Assembly: GCA_963970005.1 (NCBI GenBank)
Contig: CAXAMN010021112.1
Coordinates: 578,287 to 642,286, forward strand
DNA length: 64,000 nucleotides
Direction of reading: 5' to 3'
DNA from: Durusdinium trenchii
Taxonomy: Eukaryota > Sar > Dinophyceae > Suessiales > Symbiodiniaceae
A program made the position numbers and the translations under genes. Positions within the stretch are counted from its first letter, which is position 1. Each line of letters begins with the position of its first letter. Below the pieces are notes generated by a model that saw only the letters and a list, made by a program, of their open reading frames with translations, did no database searches and was not told the origin of the DNA. Positions 13,378 through 24,100 of the stretch are shown here, in pieces.

Positions 13378-14454
13378 TCAACTACCTAGCCAGCCTGCAT
13401 CGCTATAGCTCTCGACCAAGATCTTACTTGTTTGCTGTTCTCCTCCATTCAACTTGCAAAACAAACTTTGTCCTGTCGATGCTTGTGAAATGCACAATGG
13501 GATCTCTGATGTGACAACACTGTAGCTGATCAACTGTCCCAAACATTCCCAAGCATGAACTGTTGGTGTTTTGAGATAAGATGCAAGTGATTTGGTCGTG
13601 AACTGCAAATCTACCCTGTCGTGACTCAGATACATGAGCGACCCGGTCAGCGATCGATAAATGCTTGCCATCTCCTCATTCAAAGGTGTGCTCGTGTCAG
13701 AATGCGAAAAACTGCGAGGTGTACCTGGAACCTTGCTCTTCTTCAGCTTTTCAGTCCACTGTTTGTACACATCAAAACAATGCTTCGCACACTGCTTCTC
13801 TGCATGAATGAACATCTTTGTATAGTCCGGTTCAATGACATGCACTCTTTTCAAAAACTCTGTTGTTCCTCCTTCACCTTTTGGCGCATAGTGAAAATTC
13901 ACCCTGTACTTTGATTCAAGCTTTGGGATGACTGTCTGCAACAAGGAAGTCTCGCTACCCCAGAACAACAAATCATCAACGTGTGCCAGAATCACGCATG
14001 CACATGGTAAACGAAACATTGAGGGTTGCTCCAAACAAGTTTCACCACCCAGCATTTCATGAATGTCTTTTGCCAAATGATCATACCACCGTCTCGCAGC
14101 ATCTCTCTGACCAGGCAAACATTTGCTGATGTAAAAACGAACCTGTGTTTGTCCCTCTAGCTTCAATGGTCTCATCTTTGACTGCGGAACCTGTAGGTAA
14201 GCGTCTGTGATGTCACCACTGTCAAGAACAAAATCTGCTGTCTCCTCGTCTTGGGTCATTGCCAGAGCGGGAACAAGTCTTTGGGCAATCACTGAACTGG
14301 CCGGTGCAAAGGTGTCGTCTCGTGAAAACGTGTTGAACTCCCTTGCAACAAGTCGTGACCTTCTCAGCCAAAAAGCTTCATCCCCTTTGTACTTCTGTCT
14401 CCGTGCGCGAAAAATTTTGAACTCAGCTCTCCACCAAAATCCTGTTTGTCCCAA
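13378..14454 (-). pseudogene. copia-1 reverse transcriptase (RVT_2)
   Basis: This 358-codon frame has DITDAYLQV (residues 81-89, catalytic Asp 84), LPGQRDAARRWYDHL (113-127) and ILAHVDDLLFWG with HVDD at 158-161 in place of the usual YVDD. It ends with the RNase H start SYSDAGWLGS and a TGA at 13378-13380. Translation past that TGA continues in the same frame (GCKSTSG and onward) into RNase H, so one point change interrupts an otherwise continuous Pol tail. Confidence 0.9.
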
Positions 14455-15299
14455 TCCACAACTGCATCAACTTGTTTCCCATAGCACCTTCTATCATGTA
14501 AGGTTGAACTCGAAACTGATCATACATGTCTCGATGCACGCTCCAATCAGAATCAATGGATTTGATGCTTCTAGTCAAACGATTTGTACTCCCAATTCCA
14601 ACAATGTGTTGATCGTTTGTGTTTGTCTTGCCCAGCCAAATACCTCGAATCCACCTCAAATTGCCTTTCTGTTCACGAGTGTCCTTCGAACCGATGTAGG
14701 CCAACACTGGCGAACCGAACGAAGTGACCTTGCCCCTCTCTCCCAAAAGCAACTTCGTATGGTGTCAAGCCACCATTTGGAAGAAAACGACACATCAGCC
14801 AGCTCGCATGGTTGAATGCCCATGCAAACAAAGGATGATGACATGGAACTGTCACATTCAAATTCAGCTCAATCTCTCTCACCAAAACAAGTGCCATCTG
14901 TCGTACACGATGAACACAAGATTCAACCCAACTGTTCGAACCGTGGTCCAAAGGTTTTGTTGTTGTGATGTGTGTTTGGCTTCCCATCTTGTTTCTTGCT
15001 TTCTGAATGGCCTTTTGCAACGACAACAAACAGGTTCATTGTCCGTCCTCACTTCAATCTCATCGTGTCCCAAAAAGTTGAGAAACCTACAAACCTCTGC
15101 AAAGGAACCTCACATGGGCCTTCTTCTGAACCGGGAATGCTGCCGTGGAACCTGTCTGCGAGTCGAAGAGCATCAAGCAAAAGCAAATCAACCTCTTGTG
15201 ATCTGGAGGCAGCACACGTTCATCCGGTGTGAAAGGCTCAAGCTTCTTTCCTGTATAGCAAACACCCATAGAAACACATGGGCTTGCTCAGTCCTTTGA
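14423..15299 (-). pseudogene. copia-1 integrase catalytic core, frameshifted
   Basis: Pieces in different frames follow in order: EVRTDNEPV at the second catalytic aspartate (about 15040-15070), NSWVESCVHRV with the glutamate region (about 14920-14950), WLMCRFLPNGGLTPYEVAFG (about 14740-14800), then SPVLAYIGSKDTREQKGNLR with RWIRGIWLGKT toward the C-terminus. Together they match a copia integrase core and tail. It would insert element cDNA into chromosomes, but it is inactivated by several indels. Confidence 0.75.
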
Positions 15300-16007
15300 A
15301 GACAAATCTGTCTTGTGTGCGTCTGGTCTACCTTTCCCTGCAACACATGCTTCACACCATGGTGCATACGGCAAATGGGTCACTTTGTGCCGCAACACCT
15401 CCTCATCCGAAGGCTTTGGATGCAAAACCTGCGTATTGGGCTCTCTCACAACTTCTGCTTCAAGCTTTGCTGCAACAGAAACATCTGTGTCTAGCTGTTG
15501 TTGCAAAACATGATTCCTCAATCGCTTGTACAACTTTGTTCGACTGCCGGATGTCGAAAGACCACAAGCCTTGCATCTGGCCTTGAGCAACGAAGCACTG
15601 GATTCAACTGTAAGTACAACTCCTTCGATTGTCACACTTGCTGGATCTGACAATGAAACAGCTCCAGCCCCGCCCACTGGCGGACTCAACACCTCCTGTG
15701 AAGTTGGGATCAAAGCCCCGCCCTCTGAAGTGCTCAATGCCTTCTCCTCCATTGCAACATCGCCTTTCGACTCTTGAGCTGGTTCCTTCAAGCCTTGTCG
15801 TGAACTGCTGCTGTTTGCACCCATAAAAAAAGAAGAACTCTGCTTTGTGATCCCCTCTGAAGCGCAAACAAATCCAAGATCATCTGGACCTCGAACATCT
15901 GCTGAAAGGATTGTCAAGCTGCTGTTGAACCGTTCACCTTTTGGGTCAATGCTATCAGCTCGATTCCCCATCAAACTCACTGCTTCACACAGCCCTGCAA
16001 GAACCAA
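15288..16007 (-). pseudogene. copia-1 SAP-like motif and integrase zinc-binding domain
   Basis: This 239-codon frame begins with a low-complexity linker. Residues about 133-168 (15504-15611) read ASLLKARCKACGLSTSGSRT then KLYKRLRNHV, a close fit to the SAP helix-extended-loop-helix DNA-binding motif. Residues about 207-221 hold HKVTHLPYAPWCEAC, the H-x3-H-x7-C-x2-C zinc site at the integrase N-terminus. Thus a DNA-binding module sits between protease and integrase. Confidence 0.75.
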
Positions 16008-16720
16008 TTCCTACCGCCATAAACAAGTGTTGTTCTGTATGGGTATTGTATGATCGACCTTTGTCCACTGTAGTCAACAAACTGTTTCGCCTTCCCAACA
16101 AATGCAGGACGACCGAACAATTCATGCCAACCACCTGGAAGACTGCACCAAGCCTTTGGAACATCGACTGGCAACATGTCTGTGGAACTCAATGCATGTG
16201 TCTCCTCAACAGCCCTGATCGTTCCTCTCAAGACCAATGAGTTCTGCTTGAACTCCACTGCCAAAGATGCACCTGTGTCATGAACCAGCTTGGGTGACTC
16301 ACTCTCACTTGCTTTCAAAGACCAGCCCTTCCTAATCAACTTGCCGAATGAAAGAATGGGATTGCTAACACTCTTGCTGATATAGCCAGTCTCTCTCAAA
16401 ACAATTTCTGCACCTGTCTCGTCAATCAAACAAAACGCAATTGTTCGACAACCTGATGTAGACAAACATTTGCCTTGGCAATCTTGCAACACTCCTGCAA
16501 CATCGCTCTCAACACCACATGCACCAAAACTCTCTGGCAACACTGTGGCATCACTGCCTGAGTCCAAGTCTTGAATCAACACTGCCGGAGGCCTTGGACA
16601 TAGCACGTACATGTTGCCGGCCATGCCTCTTTGTCTCAACTGTCTCATACATGCTGAAGTCAAACTCCAAACTCTCTCGAAGCTCAACCACCGGCAAATC
16701 AAGAGGAACTGTTTCAACAT
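15977..16720 (-). pseudogene. copia-1 aspartic protease
   Basis: This 247-codon frame carries DSGSDATVLPESF at residues 53-65. That is the D-S/T-G catalytic motif of a retroviral-type protease, preceded by a hydrophobic strand (AVLIQDL). The enzyme would cut the Gag-Pol polyprotein. The frame overlaps the gag frame at 16714-16720 and the integrase-side frame at 15977-16007, indicating frameshifts at both ends. Confidence 0.8.
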
Positions 16721-17664
16721 CGTGATGCAATATCACTAAGGTCAACGACCAGGCGACGAACTGTACCTTGGCTCGACTGCTGCTGAGTGCCACTTGAAGC
16801 ATCCGTCTGCTGCTTTCCACCTCCAGACGTTTGTTCATCAACCTGCCGAACCTTTCCTCGTTTTCCTTTTCCTTTTGCATGCCAACAATCCTTGGCCATG
16901 TGACATGTGTCCACTTCGACCGCAATTGTAGCATACGGCCTGGGACTTTGCTTTTCTTTTGCCCTTGTCTTTGTCTTTGCCTTTTCCTTTCTGTTCCTTT
17001 CCTTTCCATCCTGAATTGTACGAATTCCAGCCTGAGTTGTATGAGGTCCAACCCTGACCAGAACCATACCCTTTTCCTTTCGACTTGCTATCACCTTTCT
17101 TGCCTTTCCTTTGCCCTTGTCCTGAAACCGGTCAACCTCCATGTTTGTCGATTCACTGTTCTGCTGTTGTGGCAATGTGGAACCAAAAGCCATTGTGTCA
17201 CTGTACTTTGTTGTTGCAACATCGAAACGAAGGATGGTATCACGCAACTTGCCATAGTCTGTCGAATCTGTCAAGTTCAATTGCACCCAAACCTTCAACT
17301 CTCCTGTAATGCAACGAAGCAACACTGCTGACTTTATATCGTCTCCAAGTTTGTCACTGATCTTGTTGTACTCATTGAATGCTTCCTCAAGTCTCAAAAC
17401 CTGACTGGTCATCGACTCTTTCATATTGAAAGCTGGCCATTGCATGATGACCTGAAGAAGCCCCATCGCTCGGTTCTTACTTGCAGGCATACAACTGGCC
17501 ACCAACTGACGTGTAGCCTCGAGACCGTTCATGTCACAGACTGCACGCAACAATGTCAATGGCCTGTTCTTGAGCAGCGAGGCCAAAAGTCCGTACAAAA
17601 ACATTGTCCTCTTGCGCTCCTGCTCGTCCATGCCTGTCATCTCAATTGCTTTGTTAGGATCCAT
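16714..17664 (-). pseudogene. copia-1 gag, capsid and broken zinc knuckle
   Basis: This 316-codon frame is helical capsid-like (LKNRPLTLLRAVCDMNGLEA and so on) followed by a Lys/Gly-rich tail. The zinc knuckle is split. CYNCGRSGHM is read in another frame and MAKDCW in this one, because a 7-bp tandem duplication (CACATGT/CACATGG, about 16895-16910) shifts the frame. A second indel lies upstream, near the Lys-rich stretch. Gag would package the RNA; this copy cannot make an intact knuckle. Confidence 0.75.
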
Positions 17665-17986
17665 GCCTGATCAACTCTAGATCTCTCTCATACTCTGCAT
17701 CGATTGTAACTAGGTATTTCTCTAGCGACCAAAACCAATCTCGAAAACTCGAAAGCTCGGCCTCTCTGTCCTTCGGTGCCCAAGAATTGGGTTTTGGCAA
17801 GAGCTTATACCAATCATCACTTCTCTTTGGTGAACTGCTGGCACTAGTGGCCAATGTCAAAGCCGCCTGAGCGGCCTGTGTAGCGGCCTCTGTTGCTTCA
17901 ACCATACGCTGTGCTAGGAGAGCACCATCGATAGCAGCTCCACCTCCAACAGAGGGAGAACCACCTGGCGATCCATGGACTGACAT
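17654..17986 (-). pseudogene. copia-1 gag, N-terminal part
   Basis: This 110-codon frame has an Ala/Ser-rich start and then SSPKRSDDWYKLLPKPNSW and a W-rich helix FRDWFWSLEKYLVTIDAEY, resembling the start of dinoflagellate copia gag. It begins just inside the 5' LTR region. It ends at a stop where the next gag frame overlaps by 11 nt in another frame, so a small indel separates them. The ATG context is plausible as the polyprotein start. Confidence 0.65.
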
Positions 17987-18073
17987 CGCCAGACACCGGT
18001 AGAGCTATGGGTCCTGGCTCTGTCGGTGCCTGGCAGGAGCCTCCCCACAGATCACTTGGAAATGTGGATCTTC

Positions 18074-18086
18074 GGCTCCGCTACCA
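18074..18086 (-). promoter_or_regulatory. copia-1 primer-binding site (initiator tRNA-Met-like)
   Basis: The minus strand reads TGGTAGCGGAGCC directly after the 5' LTR. It would pair with a tRNA 3' end GGCTCCGCTACCA. The A1:U72-type acceptor this implies is characteristic of eukaryotic initiator tRNA-Met, the commonest copia primer. The tRNA identity is inferred. Confidence 0.7.
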
Positions 18087-18149
18087 TCTGAAACGCTCTT
18101 GTTTCTTCGAGCATTGAAGGGTCTATTGCGGACTGTTCATGGCCACACA
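18087..18149 (-). repeat. copia-1 5' LTR, 63 bp
   Basis: This is the upstream copy of the same 63-bp terminal repeat in element orientation. It abuts the primer-binding site at 18086 without a gap and is followed on the plus strand by CATCG. Confidence 0.88.
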
Positions 18150-18154
18150 CATCG
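18150..18154. repeat. copia-1 target-site duplication, right copy (CATCG)
   Basis: This is the partner of 11626-11630. Five-bp duplications are usual for copia integrases. Confidence 0.85.
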
Positions 18155-21100
18155 GGTCAGGGGGTCTCCCTGTGAAAATACGCGCACTTCATCTCTCCTC
18201 CGTGGTTTCACACTGGGTTTTCACCCTTGGCCGCCTGCGTTTCCAACTCGGGATCCTTCCAGCAGCTCGGAAAGGCCGGGCACCTGCAAAGCTTCGCAGG
18301 TGTCTTGGAGGGGTTTCTGTCCTCGGGAACCTTCGAGGTCCAGGAGGTCCAGCAAAAAAGAGAAGTGAGTGGATTCACCAATTAGGAAACAAACCCCATT
18401 TTTCCCGATCCGCAAAATCATACGATTTGGAAGATCCCTGGGAAGCAAATTCTTTTACGAAGTGGTCGCTGTTTCTAGCGAGCGTTGGGGTTGGGATCTT
18501 GTTTTGGATGTGTGCCTGGACACCAAACTCACCGCCATCCAATATGGTGTAGGTAAGCTTGCCATGTACCCCAGAAAAAAAGAGCACAAAAGGAGGCCCA
18601 AATGTCATCGTCACCCAATCGCGGACATCCAACTCACCTTCCGGAGTGTTTAAGAAACAAAAGGTCGTCACATTGATCGTCGCCATGAAACAGAGAGCTG
18701 GATCTACCCAAGAAGTCCTCATCCAAACATTCCAAATCCGTCTGGTTGTTGTAAATTCCTGCGAGAAATCCTCCCCCTTTCGGGCCAACAGAGGTAGCCA
18801 GTGACCTGAAGCAAGACCCGTTTATCAGGGGTACCCAACTAGGACAGTCGAACTAGGTTTCTTCCACCTCTGGGGGGTGAGTGGTGTGGCTGTCGAGGTC
18901 CCGGTCCCTACGGAGCCCAAACACGACCCATGGGACCTGCATATTTACCTACATTGGGGTGGTTTCAGGGGTCTAAAACAGGTTTAATGTTTCATATACA
19001 ATAAAAAACAGTCACCCGGACCAAACGACAGGTCAGGAAGACCCCGGGTTCAGGGCACTACAGCTATTTATAGCCCCACCTCCGTGCAAGGATGTGCAAG
19101 GTATACATATATATATAATTAGAAACCGTTGAACCTTTACCAATCTCCAAGCTTTTCCAGGCCATCTGATAATGCATCATGAAGCACAGACTCGTTGCTA
19201 CTCCAGGCGACATGCTTCCATCCAATCATCTTTTCAACAACAGGTTCCTGGGCTACTGAAGTCTACCCAGTCTGGAAAACCTCATCGTTTTCAAGCCTGC
19301 AACAATTTGCAACAAACTCACCAACAATTCCCGAAACGGTCCGAGACAATATGACCAACATTCACCACCCCAAAGCACCACAAGTGGAGACTACCGCACC
19401 CCCTCGAGTCGCCAAGACGACGCCTGTCCAGCACCGCGGCTGAGCGCGCCCGGTGCTAGGATCTGCTTCTTGTTGTTGCGCCCCTTCTGGGCCTTGAGAA
19501 GGCACGGCGCGCTGAACTCGTGCGAAGGTGGCACAGAAGGTGAGCACCAAAACCAAGAAAACAGGGTTGGTATAGCTGAAGTGTCCATCCTTGCCCATCT
19601 GTATCATCTTACCAAAATCAGGTTTCGCAAATCAACTGCTTTTCCAGAGTAGGGATACCACAGTTGCCCTTAGCCTGCGTGGGTGCTGTGAGAATTTAGG
19701 AAGAGTCTCAGATGTTTTGTTTTGGTGGGAAAATGAAACAAAGTTCAACATCTATGGGGTTGAAGAATGTATCTTTGCAGGTTTGAGAAACAAGCAACTT
19801 TCTAACATCCACCTGCAATGTTATACATATATAATATATAAAAGCAAAAAAACCTGCAATTCCGGACACCCCCCAAAACCCTAAACCCATCCAGAATTAT
19901 CTGCCCACATGTTTATATATTTGTTGCGATTTCAGCGGTTGCTAGGGTTACTCTGGTATCGCTAGGGTCGCTGACTGCCTGTTTCCCCGGCAGATCGTCC
20001 AAGAGGAAGGGCTCCTGGCAGGTGGGGCTCCCGGGTGTCCGGTGGGGGCCGAGGATTTGGCCTCCAGTCGTACCTCCTCAGGACAGCCTCACCCTGGACC
20101 CACCGCACCGAAACGAAGGTCGTACCTGGGAGCCTGGAGCGGGGGTGGCTTTTGGGATGAGTTTTGGGTGAGCCTTGAGATGGTTTGAGGTTACAGCTTT
20201 CGGGTCAGACGCGTCGCGCAGTGAGGAAGCATCACTTCGAAACCCAAGGTGAGGGAACCGGCATCACTCCTGGGTTCCACTGGGCCGTGTTTGCGAGTCC
20301 AGCGGCCTAGCGGGCTGGCTGCTTCAGCTACAGCGTGTCCCCCATCCTTACAAAGCATAAAGGACCAAGGGCGAAACCACCCAAGGGCGCTTGGTCTTAG
20401 TCGTCTTGCCAGGAATCTACTTCAAACTTCAAAACGCGGCGCCTTATCCGGACTTCTCTCCCAACGGCCTGGCAAATCCGGCTATTATCTCTTGAACTCC
20501 AATATATACCCAAACACTAAATGAGACTGGAATATATATATATATATATATTATGCTACATTGACCCCCAAAACCACCCCAATACAGGCAAACATGGCAT
20601 ACATGGAGTGGATGGGATCTTGTTCAATTCAATTCTAATGGGCTCGACGTCACGTGTATAAAACGTAGCAAGACTTCCAGGAGATCCGATAGAGTCGCTT
20701 CTCTTGGATCTTCAAGTTTCGCCTATCAATCTGGCTCCCCTCTCAAGTATAGTGATCCCCCAATAGATAGAAACGGTTTCCAATAAACCATTAGTGGGTC
20801 TATTCGGGGGTCTATATAATTTTACACCAAGACCACTGAAATGGTGGGTTCTTCCCAATGTCTTCTTTCACGTCACCGCACGCTGAACCGCACGTCGCCG
20901 CAGTGTGCGCGCTGTTCACCGCAACCCGTTTTCGAAGGAAAAGGACGAAGACGGACCGTCCTGGTTTCCTTGCTCGTCCAAGAGCACCGGCAACCAGTCC
21001 GGATGTCCTGCCTCAGAATACGTCCGGAGCTGGAGGTTCGACGCCGTACGCACCCATCTACGGACGTACGGATCTCATCGATGAGGCACTTGTAGGTAGG

Positions 21101-24100
21101 GTACTACACTCCCGAAAAACTCACATGGACCTGGGTCGAATGGCACCCTGTGTCCAACTGTTTTCCTCTACAAACCAGTGGTTTTGAGGGCCGCGGGGTA
21201 CTTCAATTGAATCATTTCTTGGTGGTTACCAGATTGCCCGATCTCCTTTAGCAGTGCAAGGCTGAGTAGCCACTTGGGTGCACCCTCCTCCAACACATCC
21301 GTGAGCGTGAAACCAGATTGCTTGAAACACCGTTCAGTTGCTTTTGGACTTCTAACGCAAAAAGCTCACCAATCCGAAACCCAACGTCCGGACCGGTCCC
21401 AGAAATGAGTCCGGCCGCCATCGAAAAAACCAGCTTAGTCCCATGTGATGGATCCACTGCTTCGGTACTTGGACCTGCTTCGGTACTTGGACCCGACTGG
21501 CTGGCGCCACAAAACAGACGGTCGAACACTGCTCACCGTACCTCAAAAGGTATGTGGATCCATAGGGTTTGTGAAACAAACATGTTCAAGATTGGACTGA
21601 TCTTCCAAGGGTCAGGACCTGGGATTTCATGAAGTGAGTGCTCAGCTGAAATTCAACATCCATACCTTAATGTTCGAACGGTCCAGGTGTTCATGGTCTG
21701 GTTTCGGGGTTGGCGTTCTTTGATCATAACTCGCCAACGCTCCGTGGACACCCACGCGCATCCGGCCTTTTTCCGGCTTCCGGGCCGCCCTCGAACGGCT
21801 GGAGAATTCGTGTTCTCAGACCCATGGTCGAAACAGGTTCCGTGCTCCTCCCTATGCATCCAGCGCCCAGGTGCGAACATGAAACCTTCCAGCCATCAGC
21901 CATCTACGTGATTGAAAACACCAAATGAACATAGCTAGTCAGATGGCGTAGTCACTAAAGAGGTGCATAGATCCATAGGGGCCTGGTGAAACTTGAGCCA
22001 CTGGCTCTGTGGCAACATGGAAGCATCTTCAATCACGCTTGCCCCCCTCTGTGGAGCCACCCAACACTTTCATTGAAAAATCTCCCCGTTTCAGCAGTCT
22101 GCCCCAACAGGACCGTTCGGTACCCCAACAGGACCGTGGGACATATATTTATACATTCATGAAATGCGTCAACCTATGGCATGTATTTTCGGCTGTTTGA
22201 AGACCCGACCACAGGTTACCAAACTCAGAAACGCAGGAAACACCTGCTGCTGGATTGTGCGGTATAGTACATGAAGCGCTTTTTCTGTAGGGTTTCATCT
22301 TGAAACTGCACGAAGCCGCTGCAGCTTCGTAGATGTCACGAAGCCCGGAAGCTGTATGGTCCCAATGGTTCCACAATGAACTCAAGACAACACCCAAACT
22401 ACCAGGACCTGGACCTTTTGGACGCCCCGAGGTATCCTCTAACAGGTACACCCCGAACGGAGGGTCCTGGGTATATTGGTGTGAAGACCATCAGCATGCG
22501 ATTGGTCCAGATTGAACAACATTGAATCAACATACAACCTGACTGTTGAAAGTTGTCGTGTGCCCCATTCTCTGTTTCCCATGCTCAGAAATCAGCTTCG
22601 CATGTTGCATCTATATTTTAGGCGAATGCGGCTGCTTTTTCGGCCTCCGCTTTCCCACGAAGAAGAAGAAGAAGAAACCACTCCTTTAAGTGACTTGGAT
22701 GTGTGGCTGCACTTCCACCCGTCACCCGTTACTCGTTCCATGAAGCGCCGTCAACGCGCCGCCCGCAGCCTGGCCATGGTCGCTCCGCTCCGCTCCAAGC
22801 ACCGCTCGCTACAGCCGGCCGAGGCTTCAAGCGGAGCCCGCGGTGGTTTTGGGGGGTTTTGGTTGGCCAGGGAAGGAAGGTCATGTGGGTCACGTCGATC
22901 ACAGTCACGTCATGAGATAGGTGTTCTTACTTTGGAAGTGTCGATGTTTTAAGGTTTTGAGGTCTTGGCAGTCAATTGAGCTGCCAAGTTCACCTGGTCG
23001 AACACCCCTACTCGGATGGTAGTAAGCAATCATAGCATCAACTTCTTCATCAATTACTCTATCTTCTATGATATCATCTGATCTAAATAAGATAGAATTA
23101 AGATAGAATTACTTAATCTAGATCTATATCATAGCATTTCCGCCCAAAACCATCCATTTGAGGGTGGCCGGATAGCCCCCGATCCCACTTCTCGTTTCGC
23201 ACCGATGAAGAGACGAGCCTCGTCATGGATCCGTTGGGTCGCACGACCGCGCCGAGCGGAACGGCCCCGGACATGGAGGGTGTTCGAACACGGCCTGGAT
23301 TCAACAGAATTGGATCAATATGTTAATTCAAGTCCATCTTGGAATATGGGTGTATGTGTGTATGGAAATAGGGAGACCTCCCAGTTCGACCCCCTGAATT
23401 CGGTTCGGTTAAGGACCCCAAGCGATGCCAAAGAAGAAGGCAGGTACGTCAGACGTGCGCCACTGCACGCGACGACGTTCGGGCGTGCCAACGTTCGGCC
23501 GAGTCCGATCTGCAAAAAGGGAAGGCTACACGAAGTAGCTCCACGACCCTCCTTCCCTGGGCAAGTGGACATCGCCAAGCAAGCCAAGCTGCCGATGGTT
23601 TCATGCCGGATGGATCTCATGGACAGAACTGAGTCTGAAAGGGACCTGGGTACCTGGTCTCTCTACTGCTCTGCTTCAAACGCGGACGGGTGACTTTACC
23701 CGTGCGCTTCTAGGGAAGGTGGGGTCCTAAGCCTGCGAAGACCTTTCCATGTGAGTTCCAGGGAGAGTCTTGAGTCTTGGACCTCTTGGACCCAGTTCAG
23801 GATCGGATCCCGAGACCGAATGAGTCCTGAAAGACGTGGATGTCTTGAAAAAGTAGGTCCAAACATCAAGTTTTAAAGAGCAGAAGATAGAATATTATGA
23901 ACCAATCCCAAAGCATGACCAGTTTCCTTTTAGATTTGTTGGATGTTTCCCATATATTCTGTATATCTACTCCAGGATGACTATTGTATAAGATACAAAA
24001 AGGCAATGCTGCGTCTATTCAGGCACAACCTCTTTGCAGGACTGTTGTTGGTGGATTCCGGACAATCCGAAACCATTATGACCTACGATCACTACCTCGA

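Larger units (their letters stand above)
11631..18149 (-). mobile_element. Ty1/copia LTR retrotransposon, complete but decayed (copia-1)
   Basis: This 6,519-bp element lies on the minus strand. It is bounded by 63-bp direct repeats that differ at three positions and flanked by the identical 5-bp sequence CATCG on each side, a copia-typical target duplication. The order gag, protease, integrase, RT, RNase H is the copia order. Directly inside the 5' LTR is a TGGTAGCGG primer site. The reading frame is broken by several frameshifts and one in-frame TGA, so it is no longer autonomous. LTR divergence of about 5% suggests moderate age. Confidence 0.93.

Noticed and set aside
22008-22025. ACTTGAGCCACTGG considered as a spliced-leader relict
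   Set aside because: Only nine bases match the leader end and no open frame follows on the minus strand.
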